From Cupriavidus sp. (GTDB taxonomy: Bacteria > Pseudomonadota > Gammaproteobacteria > Burkholderiales > Burkholderiaceae): DNA of 64,000 bases. Where the stretch lies: positions 1-64,000 of the forward strand of contig JAPSLC010000026.1 of assembly GCA_031181345.1 (NCBI GenBank). The letters run 5' to 3'. Both the position numbers and the translations under genes were made by a program. Below the pieces are notes generated by a model. The model had not been told where the DNA came from. It made no database searches and saw only the letters and a program-made list of their open reading frames with translations. Shown here piece by piece: positions 26,080-35,080 of the stretch; position 1 is the first letter of the stretch, and every line of letters starts with the position of its first letter.

Positions 26080-26473
26080 GGGTTACCCGCCAAAGGTCGT
26101 TGAAGGTGAATTGCGCGAGCGTGCCGCCGGTGTCGTCGCACAGCGTCACCAGCAGGTCCAGCCTGCCACGCACGGTGTTGAACGCCTGCACCGCGACGCG
26201 CGCGGCCAGACCATCCTCGACCATCCAGCGCAGCGCCTCGTGCGCGTAGTCGACGGCCAGCCGCAGCACCTCCGGCGTCAGGGTGCGTCGGCGCAGCAGC
26301 CACAGCCGCGAGCCGATGCGATCGCCGGCCACCGCCGGGAAACTGTCGCCCCACCAGCCCATGCGCTGGTCGTCATCGAGCGGGTCGTCAGGCTCGGCAC
26401 GCCGCCAGGTGAACAGGCTGATCACCACGGCGCGATAGAGCAGCGCCTCTTTGTCGCTGAGCGTGGTCGTCAT
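26069..26473 (-). CDS. baseplate wedge protein, GP46 family
   Basis: 134 aa of the Mu gp46 (gpW/gp25-like) family. ALLYRAVVISLFTWRRAEPDD and RMGWWGDSFP are the family start. C-terminal ending VTLCDDTGGTLAQFTFNDLW. Four-base overlap with the preceding gene. Confidence 0.88.
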   Translation of the reverse strand: MTTTLSDKEALLYRAVVISLFTWRRAEPDDPLDDDQRMGWWGDSFPAVAGDRIGSRLWLLRRRTLTPEVLRLAVDYAHEALRWMVEDGLAARVAVQAFNTVRGRLDLLVTLCDDTGGTLAQFTFNDLWRVTHAV

Positions 26474-27060
26474 ACGGGCTCGTCCGTGATGCTTCCGGTT
26501 TCGGGATGTCGGTGGTGAACCTGGCTCTTGCCGCCGGCGATCACGTCATCGGACACCGCCACGGTGCCGGCCACCGTCACCGCGGCACCGCCCGCCCCGC
26601 CGCCGACCGCAAGCCCGTCCTGCGCGGTCAACGGCCCCTGCGACAGCACCGCGTCGGAGGCGACCACCTGCGGCGTATTGAGCTCGACCCGCTCCGAGGC
26701 GTTGACCCGGAAAATGCCCGTGGTCAGCTCGGCAATGCGGCCGCGCTTGAGCACCAGCGTGTCGCCCTCGTCGGTGTAGATCGCCACCTCGCCCGGCTTC
26801 AGGCCGAGGTGCCGGTACCGCCGATCGGTGACGCACACGGTGATGGCGTGGCTGCGGTCCCCGGTCGGGAACAGCACCAGCGCCTCGGCGCCGTCGTGGG
26901 GACAGCTGGTGTAGCCGTACGCCTCGAAATGCTCGACGCCGTCCTTGACCTCCTGCGCGGTCAGGCGCAGCTGCAGCGCTTGCAGCTTGCGCTGCGCGTC
27001 GGCCAGCACCACCACGCCGCGCGCGATCATGCCGGCCACCCGCTGGCCTACTGTGGACAT
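26470..27060 (-). CDS. baseplate assembly protein V / spike (Mu gp45)
   Basis: 196 aa. OB-fold N-terminus (YGYTSCPHDGAEALVLFPTG), then a beta-helix-like repeat region and the tip motif HRHPETG near the end, which in this family helps bind a metal at the spike apex. The ATG at 27,060 overlaps the stop of the gp44-like gene by one base. The longer upstream frame was rejected. Confidence 0.9.
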   Translation of the reverse strand: MSTVGQRVAGMIARGVVVLADAQRKLQALQLRLTAQEVKDGVEHFEAYGYTSCPHDGAEALVLFPTGDRSHAITVCVTDRRYRHLGLKPGEVAIYTDEGDTLVLKRGRIAELTTGIFRVNASERVELNTPQVVASDAVLSQGPLTAQDGLAVGGGAGGAAVTVAGTVAVSDDVIAGGKSQVHHRHPETGSITDEPV

Positions 27061-28175
27061 CACTGTTTCTCCCAATCTTCGGGCAGCAAGTAGACGAAAT
27101 CGTCCTTGCCCTTGCCTTTCTTGATGCGGCGCTTCTTGCCCGGCTCGGGCGGCTCGGCCTCGTAGCCATCGGGCGGCGCCACCGTCAGCGTCGCGCGCGT
27201 GCCCGAGGCCTCGGACAGGCTGTACTCGATCTCGACGATCAGCATGTCCCGATCGAAGCCGACCAGCGGGTCGATCACACGCACGATCTGGTTGTGGCGC
27301 CATAGCGCGCCATTGGACTGGCGCCAGCCCTGCACCACGTAGGTGGCCTTGAGCGCCTTGCTGATGCGGTTCTCGCTCTCCCAGACCACGCGCCGGCGCG
27401 ACAGCGCGGGCGTGGTCTGGCCGCTTTCGTGCAGCACCAGCACGCGCTTGCGGCCGATGCGCGGGTCTGACACGCGCGCCTCGACCTCGCTGGCGGCCAG
27501 GCCGAACACCTGATCGTTGCCGGCGCGCTGGCCCTTGCTGACGTATTCCGAGAACACGTCGGCAAAGTCGAGCGCCACCTTGCCCTCGAGCAGGTTCTTG
27601 CCGCGCTCGAGCGCGTCGACCGCCCGCCCTGCGCTCCCCGGCCGCGCGATCACCAGGCGCCCGCGCTCGTCATCGGTGGACAGCAGCTGCGACACACGCA
27701 GCAGCCGGTCGATCGACTCAAAGGCGGTCTCGCCCGGCTGGATGGTGTGGTCGGCCAGCGTGGTGCTGTCGGCCTGCTCGGCGCTCACCGTGATGCCGTA
27801 GGGCGAGGCCAGCGCCTCCACGATGCGGCGCACCGGCTGGCCGCGCCATTGCCCCGGCTGATTGATGGCGCCGCAGTCGACCAGGTCGGCGGTCAGCGAT
27901 CGGCCGGCGATCGAGGTAGTGATGCGGTTCGCATCCCAGCTCACCGGCGTGGCAAACACATAGCCGGTCAGCACCAGCTCGCTGCCGATGCGGATCTCGC
28001 AGCGATCGCCCTGCCGGATCTGGCGCGGGCGCTCGCCGCCACCGGGGAATTTCCAGGTGATGCCGACCTCGAAGTCGCGCGCCTGGCGCTCGATGCCGGC
28101 GCCGATGCGGACCTCTTTCCAGCCGGCAAAGTCCAGGCCGTTGACGGTCAGGGTTACCTCGCTGGCGTTGCTCAT
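27060..28175 (-). CDS. baseplate hub protein (Mu gp44 / gpP-like)
   Basis: 371 aa. Starts MSNASEVTLTVNGLDFAGW, the usual start of gpP/gp44 hubs. Central domain GQPVRRIVEALASPYGITV; late-control-protein-like fold expected. Ends in a basic tail (GKKRRIKKGKGKDD). Overlaps the gp43-like stop by 4 bp. Confidence 0.9.
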   Translation of the reverse strand: MSNASEVTLTVNGLDFAGWKEVRIGAGIERQARDFEVGITWKFPGGGERPRQIRQGDRCEIRIGSELVLTGYVFATPVSWDANRITTSIAGRSLTADLVDCGAINQPGQWRGQPVRRIVEALASPYGITVSAEQADSTTLADHTIQPGETAFESIDRLLRVSQLLSTDDERGRLVIARPGSAGRAVDALERGKNLLEGKVALDFADVFSEYVSKGQRAGNDQVFGLAASEVEARVSDPRIGRKRVLVLHESGQTTPALSRRRVVWESENRISKALKATYVVQGWRQSNGALWRHNQIVRVIDPLVGFDRDMLIVEIEYSLSEASGTRATLTVAPPDGYEAEPPEPGKKRRIKKGKGKDDFVYLLPEDWEKQ

Positions 28176-29410
28176 GACGCAGCCACCTGCAGCGGCGCGG
28201 CCGGCACGAAGCCGGGATGCGCGACGCGGTTGCGCGCAACCAGCTCCGCCGCGCGCGTGGCGTCGCCATAGCGGCCATAGGCCAGCACCAGCGACGGCAT
28301 CGGCTGCGCCGGCGTGATCGTCACCAGGCGCACGCCCTGCCGGGCCACCGCCAGTAGATGGCGGCCGGTCTGGATGCGCGCCTCGGTCAAGGCCTGGAAG
28401 TGCGACTGCGGCGCCGTCAGGGTCTGCGTCCACAGCGCCTCGGTCACCGCCTCACGCAGCTCGAGCACGTCGTCGGCCACCGGCGTGTTCGGGAGCGTGA
28501 TCGGCTGCAGCGCCTGCACCTCGACCGCCGGCACCGCCGCCGGCGCCGGCGCCGGTGTCACCACCGGGATCTCGGCGGCCTCGGCTACCGCATCGGCTAG
28601 CAGCACGTCCTGCAGCAGCGTGACGGCCGCCAGCTGCAGCGCCGCGGCCTCCTGCCCTTGCGGCGCCGGGATCTCGGCCAGCTGGCGCACCGCGTCGGCC
28701 TTGCCGAGCAGGCTGCCCAGGCTCTGCGAAAAGCCGTCGAAGCTGTGCAGCACGCCGCCGGCGCTAGTGAACACGCCGCGGATGATGCCGATCAGGTCGC
28801 CCGGCGTATTGACCAGCAGACCGGCCAGGCTCTGCGCGGTGCCGAGCACGCTGTACAGCGGTGCGGCGTATTCCTGCACCACGTCCAGAATGCCCTGCAC
28901 GCCCTTGATCAGCTGCCCCGCCGTGGTCTGCGCCAGATTGATGTAGCTCAGCGCCGTGCTGTAGCGCGACATCGCGCTGTCGAGCAGCTTGACGCCGCTG
29001 GCCGCGGCCAGCTTGCCGGTGTTGGCGACGCCGGCCGGATAGGTCAGCTCGGGCGACTCGGTGAAGGTCAGCTCGAAGCGGACCATTCCGCCTTCGTCGT
29101 AGGCGTGGATCATCTCGCCCACGCCGGCCGTCACCCGCAGCGTGCCGAGCCACGGATGCACCAGCTCGCCCGGCCCTTCGGCTTCCAGCGCCTCGAGCAG
29201 CGCGTCACGCTGCTCGAGGCAGTCCGGCCCGATGACGAAGGCCGTGATCTTGTGCTCCCGCGTGACCCGCCCCATGTCCTCGACATAGGGCTGGTTCTTG
29301 CCCGGATACTCGTGCGTGACCGTGCGCCGGCCGACCGGCACCTTGTCGACTTCGACCTCAAACGGCACGCCGCGAAACGAGCCCGGGCGCAATGCATCGC
29401 GCCAGCTCAC
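28172..29410 (-). CDS. DNA circularisation protein (Mu gp43 / gpN-like)
   Basis: 412 aa from a GTG start with GGGAGGTATC in front. N-terminal DNA_circ_N domain: VSWRDALRPGSFRGVPFEVE, then GRVTREHKITAFVIGPD. Helical central part and an Ala/Pro/Val-rich hinge (AEIPVVTPAPAPAAVPAVE). In Mu-type phages this protein is part of the tail/baseplate centre. The name reflects an older idea of its role. Confidence 0.88.
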   Translation of the reverse strand: MSWRDALRPGSFRGVPFEVEVDKVPVGRRTVTHEYPGKNQPYVEDMGRVTREHKITAFVIGPDCLEQRDALLEALEAEGPGELVHPWLGTLRVTAGVGEMIHAYDEGGMVRFELTFTESPELTYPAGVANTGKLAAASGVKLLDSAMSRYSTALSYINLAQTTAGQLIKGVQGILDVVQEYAAPLYSVLGTAQSLAGLLVNTPGDLIGIIRGVFTSAGGVLHSFDGFSQSLGSLLGKADAVRQLAEIPAPQGQEAAALQLAAVTLLQDVLLADAVAEAAEIPVVTPAPAPAAVPAVEVQALQPITLPNTPVADDVLELREAVTEALWTQTLTAPQSHFQALTEARIQTGRHLLAVARQGVRLVTITPAQPMPSLVLAYGRYGDATRAAELVARNRVAHPGFVPAAPLQVAAS

Positions 29411-29430
29411 TGTGATACCTCCCTTGCAAA

Positions 29431-31419
29431 TTAAGCCGCGGCCAGCGAGCGATAGCCCACGCGCGGCGTGATGGTCAGACCCGGCTGGTTGCTGGTGCCC
29501 GGGTCGACACGCGTGCCAGGCGGCGCGCCCTCGAAGCGCACCACCATGTCGCCGCGCAGCTGCTGGGTCTGGACGGCCTGGGCGGACAGCGAGCTTGACC
29601 AGTCGCGCAGCGCGCGCGTGCCCGCCCGCAAGCCGCCACCCACGGCCCCGGTGACACCGGCCGCCTGGCGGCGGCGATCGGGCTGGCCACCGTTGTCCTG
29701 AGCCGCACCCCCGCCACCACCGCCGCCACCGAAGAACGCGCCGACCTTCTGCCCGATCCACTGCGCACCGCTGACCAGCGGCTCGATGTAGGGCCGCACG
29801 CGGTCCCACAGGCCGCGGAACCAGTCCACGATCGGCTCCCAGTTCGACACGATCCAGCCGAGCGGCGTGTAGCTCAAGATCAGCGCCTTGACGCCGTCCC
29901 ACGCCACGGCCGTGAGCGCACGCACGGTGTCCCACAGCGCGCCGAAGAACTCAGTCAGCGGCCCCCAGTTGTTGACGATCAGACCCACCGGCGTGAAGTT
30001 GAGCGCGCTGCGAATCCAGCCCCAGGCCGTCTCGGCCGCGCCCTTGATGCCGGCCCATACCGAGGCGAAGAATGGCGCCACGGCGGACCAGTTGGCGATC
30101 AGCAGGCCAGCTGCAGCGGCGATCACGCGCACCGCGATCCCGATTGGCGACAGTCCGGTGACCGCGTTGAACACGCGCATGGCGGCAGTGACGCCGACCA
30201 CCGCCAACTTGAGCACGCCCAGGCCGACCGCCACGCCCAGCACGCCCTTGATCACCTCCGGGTTGGCCGTGGCGAAGTCGGACATCTGGTCCACCAGCGG
30301 ACCGGCAAAGGCGAGGAAGTCGTTCAGCGGCGGCAGCAGGATGTTGCCGACCGCGATGCCCACGGCGGTGACGCGGTTGCGCATCAGCTGCAGGCCGTTG
30401 GCGGTGGTCGCCGCCCTCGCCTCGTACTCCTTGCTCATCGACCCCGCGTAGGCGGTCGCGTCGCCGACCTTGCGGAAGTTCTGCCGCAGCAGATCCATGT
30501 TGGTCAGCAGCGGCGCGATCGCGCCGATCGATTCCTTGCCGAACAGACCGTCGAGCACGGCCGCCTGCTTGTCCTTGTCGACCTTCCTGATGGCGGTCAG
30601 CACGCGCATGACGGTGCCCTCCGCATCCTTCTGCATGTCGGTGGCCAGCTGCTTGGAATCGAGCCGCAGGGCCTTGAAGGTGGCCTGCTGCTCCTTGGTC
30701 GCCGAGGTGCCGGCCGTCAGCGCCAGCATGAAGTTCTTCATGCCGGTGGCCGCGATCTCCTCGCCGACGCCCATGCCGGCCAGCGTGGCGCCCATCGCCG
30801 CGATCTGGCCGGCGGCAAGGCCAGCGACCTCGCCGAGCGGGCCGATACGCGTGACGATCTCGGAGATCTGCCGCGCATTGGCCGGCCCGGTGTTGCCCAG
30901 GTAGTTGATCTGGTCGGCCAGCGCCACCACCTGATCCTGGCCAAGCTTGAAGGCGGTGCGCCACTTGGCCATCATGTCGCCGGCCTGATCGGCGGACTGA
31001 TCGAAGGCCACGCCCATCTTGACCGCGTCTTCGGTAAAGCGCGGCAACTCTCCGCGCGCGATGCCGGCCTGGCCGCCGGCCGCGGTGATCGCGGCGATGT
31101 CCTTGGCCGCCATCGGCAAGCGCTTGGACATGCCGAGGATCTCGTCGCCCATTTCCTTGAACTGCTCGGGCGTGTCGAAATCGACCACCTTGCGCACATC
31201 GGCCATGGCCGACTCGAAGTCGATGGCCGCCCCGGTGGCCGCCACCACCGGCGCGGCAAGTGCGCCGCCCTGGATGACGTCCCGGAACGACAGGTCGCCC
31301 AGGCCATCGGCCTTGAGCGCCTTGCGAAAGCCCGCGATGTTCTTGCGGATGCCGGACAGCGCCGGCGACAGCTTGTCGACGCCGGTGATCAGCGCCTTGA
31401 GCTGGAACTTGTCAGCCAT
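29431..31419 (-). CDS. tail tape measure protein
   Basis: 662 aa, Mu gp42-like. Starts MADKFQLKALITGVDKLSP. TP901-type core: MGDEILGMSKRLPMAAKDIAA, IGPLGEVAGLAAGQIAAMGA. It has several hydrophobic stretches and Trp-rich repeats (IVNNWGPLTEFFGALWDTV, IVSNWEPIVDWFRGLWDRV) followed by a Gly-rich hinge. Its length sets tail length; 662 aa predicts a tail of roughly 100 nm by the usual 0.15 nm per residue rule. Confidence 0.93.
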   Translation of the reverse strand: MADKFQLKALITGVDKLSPALSGIRKNIAGFRKALKADGLGDLSFRDVIQGGALAAPVVAATGAAIDFESAMADVRKVVDFDTPEQFKEMGDEILGMSKRLPMAAKDIAAITAAGGQAGIARGELPRFTEDAVKMGVAFDQSADQAGDMMAKWRTAFKLGQDQVVALADQINYLGNTGPANARQISEIVTRIGPLGEVAGLAAGQIAAMGATLAGMGVGEEIAATGMKNFMLALTAGTSATKEQQATFKALRLDSKQLATDMQKDAEGTVMRVLTAIRKVDKDKQAAVLDGLFGKESIGAIAPLLTNMDLLRQNFRKVGDATAYAGSMSKEYEARAATTANGLQLMRNRVTAVGIAVGNILLPPLNDFLAFAGPLVDQMSDFATANPEVIKGVLGVAVGLGVLKLAVVGVTAAMRVFNAVTGLSPIGIAVRVIAAAAGLLIANWSAVAPFFASVWAGIKGAAETAWGWIRSALNFTPVGLIVNNWGPLTEFFGALWDTVRALTAVAWDGVKALILSYTPLGWIVSNWEPIVDWFRGLWDRVRPYIEPLVSGAQWIGQKVGAFFGGGGGGGGAAQDNGGQPDRRRQAAGVTGAVGGGLRAGTRALRDWSSSLSAQAVQTQQLRGDMVVRFEGAPPGTRVDPGTSNQPGLTITPRVGYRSLAAA

Positions 31420-31422
31420 GGA

Positions 31423-31859
31423 TTACTCCGCGTCGGCGCCGCGCTCGAGGCCGACGATCCGCTGCGCCTGGTCGAAATGCTCGACCACGATGCTCAGTGG
31501 CCGGGCCATCTCCACCTCGGGGTCGATGCGATGGAAGCGCGCGACCTCGTAGACGGCGTTGATCAACTCGTCGCAGTCGGCGAGGCCCGTTTCAAGAAAA
31601 AACCCGCGATCACCCAGCACAGGCTGTTGAAGTCGCCGATATCGAGCTGGTCGACGGACGAGGGCGGGATGCCGGCCAGCCGCACGATGTAGGCATGCGC
31701 GGCAGTGGGGTTCAGCTGCACCGATTCGTCCGCGGCGACCCAGTACGGCATTGCCTTGACCGCGCGCGCGTCCGCCGGCTCGGGCTCACGCAGCACCAAC
31801 TCGCGCAGCGTTTCCTTGTGCGCCTCGATCGGCTTGCTCAGGGGGAAGGTGGTGCTCAT
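31423..31859 (-). CDS. tail assembly chaperone, -1 frameshift extension product
   Basis: Fusion made when ribosomes slip back one base at GGGTTTT (31,605-31,599) near the end of the upstream chaperone gene. The -1 frame continues LETGLADCDELINAVYEV and RPLSIVVEHFDQAQRIVG to the stop at 31,423. This parallels lambda gpG/gpGT and Mu gp41/gp42, where the extension contacts the tape measure protein. The extension frame has no usable start of its own apart from a GTG inside the overlap. Confidence 0.72.
31563..31859 (-). CDS. tail assembly chaperone (Mu gp41-like)
   Basis: 98 aa starting MSTTFPLSKPIEAHKETLR, typical of the gp41 family. It ends DIGDFNSLCWVIAGFF, where the slippery heptamer lies, and then a short tail in the zero frame. 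The ATG at 31,859 overlaps the tube-protein stop by 4 bp. It guides polymerisation of tail tube around the tape measure. Confidence 0.88.
   Translation of the reverse strand: MSTTFPLSKPIEAHKETLRELVLREPEPADARAVKAMPYWVAADESVQLNPTAAHAYIVRLAGIPPSSVDQLDIGDFNSLCWVIAGFFLKRASPTATS
31597..31605 (-). promoter_or_regulatory. -1 ribosomal slippery site GGGTTTTTT
   Basis: Zero-frame codons GCG GGT TTT TTC. Heptamer G_GGT_TTT allows tandem slippage to GGG TTT. It matches the X_XXY_YYZ rule and the position of lambda's GGGAAAG. Confidence 0.72.
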
Positions 31860-32203
31860 TGCCACACGCCCTCCTCGCCGTCCCACTGCAGCGAGACCTT
31901 GCCGTCGTCACTGTTGTGAGCCGGCTCGCCCACGATGTAGGCGCCGGTCAGGATGTAGGTTTTGCCGTTCTTGAACTCGACCGTGACGGTCATGTTGGTC
32001 GCGTCCTGCAGCTTCTTGATCGGAAAGTTGCGGGTGAAGGCCACGTCGCCCTTGATATAGGGGAACAGATCCTCTTCCTTGAACTTGCCCGGGCGCAGTG
32101 TCTCGCGCTTGTACTTGCTGATGGGCACCTCGAAATTGCCCATCGAGTCGAACTGCACGCCGTCCGCCTTGACATAGACGGTACCGGCAATCTTCTGACC
32201 CAT
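31856..32203 (-). CDS. tail tube protein (Mu gpM-like)
   Basis: 115 aa. MGQKIAGTVYVKADGVQFDSMG with the C-terminal YILTGAYIVGEPAHNSDDGK are conserved in Mu-type tube proteins. The gene follows the sheath gene. It forms the inner tube through which DNA passes. Confidence 0.92.
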   Translation of the reverse strand: MGQKIAGTVYVKADGVQFDSMGNFEVPISKYKRETLRPGKFKEEDLFPYIKGDVAFTRNFPIKKLQDATNMTVTVEFKNGKTYILTGAYIVGEPAHNSDDGKVSLQWDGEEGVWQ

Positions 32204-32269
32204 TGCGGTCTCCTGAATGCGAAGCGGCCCGCCAGAAGGCGGGCCGCGAGGGTGGCACGGCGACCGGGC

Positions 32270-33769
32270 TTACGCCGCGGCCTCGGTCGGGTACTGCAGG
32301 CGGAACTGATTGAGCAGCGCGAAAATGCGCAGCTGGTTCACGTAATCGGGCGGGAACAGCACGTTGACCCGGCTCGCGTTGCCCTGGCTGCGTTCGACCA
32401 CCAGGTACTGCGCAAACAGCTCGCTGTTCTCGACGATGCCGTCCCGCTCGAGCTCCTTGTAGGCGGCGATCAGCTCGGCGCGGATGGTGCTGGGCGTGAC
32501 GATGGCCTGCCCTTCGCCGAACATCGTGCCGTCGTCGGCCAGCTTGTGGCGGCCGAACTTGGACGTGATCCGTTGGCGCAGGAAGCGAATTACGTACGCC
32601 GTGGTGTGCATCGTCTCGCTGTCCAGGAACGAGTCGTCCGGCTGACCGTGGGCATTGCGCTGATAGGTCGTGATGGCCCGCTCGATCCGCACCGTGCCGT
32701 CCGCGGCCGTGGTCGTAGCGATGCCCGACGACAGCAGCGTCTGCCGCTCGTTGAGCATGAAGCGAGCGCCGGCCGGCGCCGCGTCAACGCCGACCAGCTC
32801 GCCAGTCTGCGTCGGCCGCGCCACGTCTGCCGAGATAAAGACCGCCTGGCGCGCGGTGAAGGCGGCGGCGTGCTCCCACACCGGCGTGGCCACGTCGAGC
32901 TCGAAGCCCTCCATGGTCATGTGCGGGTCGTTGCGCACGCGCCCGGCCGCGACCAGTTCGCCGATGGCGCCGCGGATCGCGGTGTAACAGTGCCCGTACA
33001 GCTGCGCCGACCAGGCCCAGCGGCCGCTGATGTCGTTCATCCAGACCGCGAAGGCGTCCAGGCTGGCCGTGTCGGTGAACGGATGGCAGACGAACTCGAA
33101 TTCCTCGTCGCCGATCGCCGCCAGCACCACGTCCATGTCCGGGCTGCCGGCGCCGCCTGCCATCGCGGTGGTCGTCACGGTCAGGCCGGCCGGCGTGCGC
33201 TCGCCGTTGACCAGACCGGCGCGGTTCATCTGCAGCTTGATGTCGTTGCCCGTCGCGCCCTTCCACTTGCACGTCACTGTCACGTCGCCCAGTTGCGCAG
33301 TCGCCTTGGCCGGCATGTTGGCCGCCGCATTGATCGCAGCGGCCAGCGCCGTGGCGGCCTCCTCGGCGGTCATACCGCTGGTCACAGCCACGCGCAGCCG
33401 GCGCCCGGCCACGTAGGCCGACAGCACGCCGGCTTCGGTCGCGGCGCCGGCGATGCTGAACTTGCCAGAGGCGGCGGCGCCTGCCGTCACCTTGAACGGC
33501 AGGCACCAGATCTGGCCCATCGGATCGCCCAGCCGAAACTTGGTCAGCATCGCGGCCAGCATCGAGCCGTCGCCGGCGATCGCCATCGCGTCAGAGACCC
33601 GGCTGGTCAGCACCAGTTTGCCGGCCTCGCCGGTGGCGTCGTCGTTCATCTGCCCGATGATTAGACGGCGCATTGCCGTGGTGCCGCCCGCGGCTTGCGA
33701 GTTATCGACCTCGGCGTAGAACAACGGCACCCGCTGGTCGTTCGGGATCTGATTGAAGCTCACAGGCAT
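32270..33769 (-). CDS. contractile tail sheath protein (Mu gpL-like)
   Basis: 499 aa. The N-terminal MPVSFNQIPNDQRVPLFYAE and C-terminal PPDYVNQLRIFALLNQFRLQ are sheath signatures. The central FVCHPFTDTASLDAFAVWM and the ITSKFGRHKLADDGT handshake-like region fit the family. Its presence makes the virion a myovirus. It overlaps the DUF2635 gene by one base. Confidence 0.95.
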   Translation of the reverse strand: MPVSFNQIPNDQRVPLFYAEVDNSQAAGGTTAMRRLIIGQMNDDATGEAGKLVLTSRVSDAMAIAGDGSMLAAMLTKFRLGDPMGQIWCLPFKVTAGAAASGKFSIAGAATEAGVLSAYVAGRRLRVAVTSGMTAEEAATALAAAINAAANMPAKATAQLGDVTVTCKWKGATGNDIKLQMNRAGLVNGERTPAGLTVTTTAMAGGAGSPDMDVVLAAIGDEEFEFVCHPFTDTASLDAFAVWMNDISGRWAWSAQLYGHCYTAIRGAIGELVAAGRVRNDPHMTMEGFELDVATPVWEHAAAFTARQAVFISADVARPTQTGELVGVDAAPAGARFMLNERQTLLSSGIATTTAADGTVRIERAITTYQRNAHGQPDDSFLDSETMHTTAYVIRFLRQRITSKFGRHKLADDGTMFGEGQAIVTPSTIRAELIAAYKELERDGIVENSELFAQYLVVERSQGNASRVNVLFPPDYVNQLRIFALLNQFRLQYPTEAAA

Positions 33770-33993
33770 TACTTCGCTCCCTTGTCAGCGACGGCAGCCT
33801 TGCCCGCCTTAGCGGTGTCGGCCGACGCCGGCGGCTCGCCGACGATCACGTCGTTGTCCTGAATACGACGCGCCCAGTACGTCGAGCGCGCCACCACGCG
33901 GCCCGCGGCGGGCAGCTCATCGCCACGCTCGGGGTCCAGCACCACGCGGCCCTGGGCGGGCTTCACGTGGACCTTGTTGCAGTCAGTCGTCAT
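33769..33993 (-). CDS. DUF2635 protein (Mu gp38-like)
   Basis: 74 aa directly before the sheath gene, the place of Mu gp38. The core KVHVKPAQGRVVLDPERGD and the YWARRIQDNDV motif match DUF2635. The C-terminal 25 residues are Ala/Lys-rich. Function unknown; small tail component. Confidence 0.85.
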   Translation of the reverse strand: MTTDCNKVHVKPAQGRVVLDPERGDELPAAGRVVARSTYWARRIQDNDVIVGEPPASADTAKAGKAAVADKGAK

Positions 33994-34583
33994 GCGGTTC
34001 CTTGGTCAAGCTCCACGCGGAGCACGGTTTCAATCCGGCCGTCCGGGCCGGGCTTACTGAGGTTCGGATCGGCCATCGGGTCGATCGCGTCGACCTCGAC
34101 ATCGAGGCCAGCCAGTGGCGGCAGGCCGGCAAGCTCGACCCCCTGGAAGGTTTCGGCGGTGTCGCCGCCGCCGAGGGTCCATTCGCACTCAAAGCGGAAG
34201 CGGTACAGCACCCGATCCCGATTGATCAGCAGCAGCTGGCCACCGGCGTACTGGATCGGCTCGTAGCCGGGCATCGGCTCCCAGCCGACCAACGCGCGCA
34301 GCAGCTCGGCGCGGATGTCGTGCAGCGGGTCGGCCGCCGCCTGGCCGCGCTCGTCGGTGGTCCTGACGGCCACCACCACGTCGAACGCGTCGACGATTGC
34401 CTGCCGGATGACGTTGTCGCTGGTGTTGGGCTTCGGGTCGTCGTCCGTCATGACGACCCAGGCCGAGGGCATCGCCAGCTGCACGCTGTCGCGCATCACC
34501 TCGAACTCGAGGCCGCCGGCGACGTTCTTGCCGAAGGTCGGGCACCAGGTGCGCAGCTGGCGGATAAGGGGCGTGATCTTCAT
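33990..34583 (-). CDS. tail terminator-like protein (Mu gp37-like)
   Basis: 197 aa starting MKITPLIRQLRTWCPTFGK. FECEWTLGGGDTAETFQGV and the C-terminal acidic/Pro-rich end fit the gp37 family. Position between head-tail joining genes and the sheath agrees with a tail-completion role. An intra-operon hairpin lies just before the start. Confidence 0.8.
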   Translation of the reverse strand: MKITPLIRQLRTWCPTFGKNVAGGLEFEVMRDSVQLAMPSAWVVMTDDDPKPNTSDNVIRQAIVDAFDVVVAVRTTDERGQAAADPLHDIRAELLRALVGWEPMPGYEPIQYAGGQLLLINRDRVLYRFRFECEWTLGGGDTAETFQGVELAGLPPLAGLDVEVDAIDPMADPNLSKPGPDGRIETVLRVELDQGTA

Positions 34584-34588
34584 GGGCG

Positions 34589-34613
34589 TAAAAAAGCCCG
34601 CTTGCGCGGGCTG
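34589..34613 (-). terminator. intra-operon terminator/attenuator before tail genes
   Basis: Minus-strand AGCCCGCGCAAGCGGGCTTTTTT, an 8-bp stem with T-run, six bases from the gp37-like start. It lies within the late operon. Confidence 0.7.
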
Positions 34614-34618
34614 GGTGG

Positions 34619-35080
34619 TTACTTGATTTCGAGGCTGTCTGCTAGGGCCTGCTGCAACAGCGACCTCACCTCGTCGGATCGATCCTGCAGGGCATCGGCC
34701 ATGTAGTTGGCCCGTGGCTTGATCCGCCAAGGACCGGCCGGCTGCGCCTTGTGGTCCTTGCGGCGTTTCATGCCCCGTTTGACGCCGTAGTGCAGATAGA
34801 CGAAGTACGGCGCCGGCATCGCCGACGTCTTCTTCGGCGCGACGCGCACGAGGAAGCCGGAGCGGCTCAGCTTGAAGTCGATGCTTTCGCGCAGGGCGCC
34901 GCTGCGCACGGCCGGATAACCCTCCGCACCACGCGCCAGCGCCACGTTCATCTTGGCCTGGCCGGCAACCAGCCGACCGGCCTTGCGCATCGCGGCGCGC
35001 ACCTTGCGCTTGTTGAAGTCAATGGCCTTGTCGAAGCCCTCGAAGCCTTCGACATGCATGTAGAACGCACCGTCAACCAT
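34619..35080 (-). CDS. virion morphogenesis / HK97 gp10-like protein
   Basis: 153 aa. GFDKAIDFNKRKVRAAMRKAG, the basic N-terminal helix typical of HK97 gp10-type tail-completion proteins, is followed by VRSGALRESIDFKL and PYFVYLHYGVKRG. It overlaps the head-tail adaptor by 8 bp. It probably completes the tail top or neck. Confidence 0.8.
   Translation of the reverse strand: MVDGAFYMHVEGFEGFDKAIDFNKRKVRAAMRKAGRLVAGQAKMNVALARGAEGYPAVRSGALRESIDFKLSRSGFLVRVAPKKTSAMPAPYFVYLHYGVKRGMKRRKDHKAQPAGPWRIKPRANYMADALQDRSDEVRSLLQQALADSLEIK

Noticed and set aside
24901..26103. 400-aa plus-strand frame opposite baseplate genes
   Set aside because: Shadow of the gp47/gp48-like genes, which carry recognisable motifs on the minus strand.
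26470..27303. N-terminal extension of the gp45-like gene to 27,303
   Set aside because: The extra 81 residues are Arg/Gly-rich and overlap the gp44-like gene; the ATG at 27,060 matches the usual family start.
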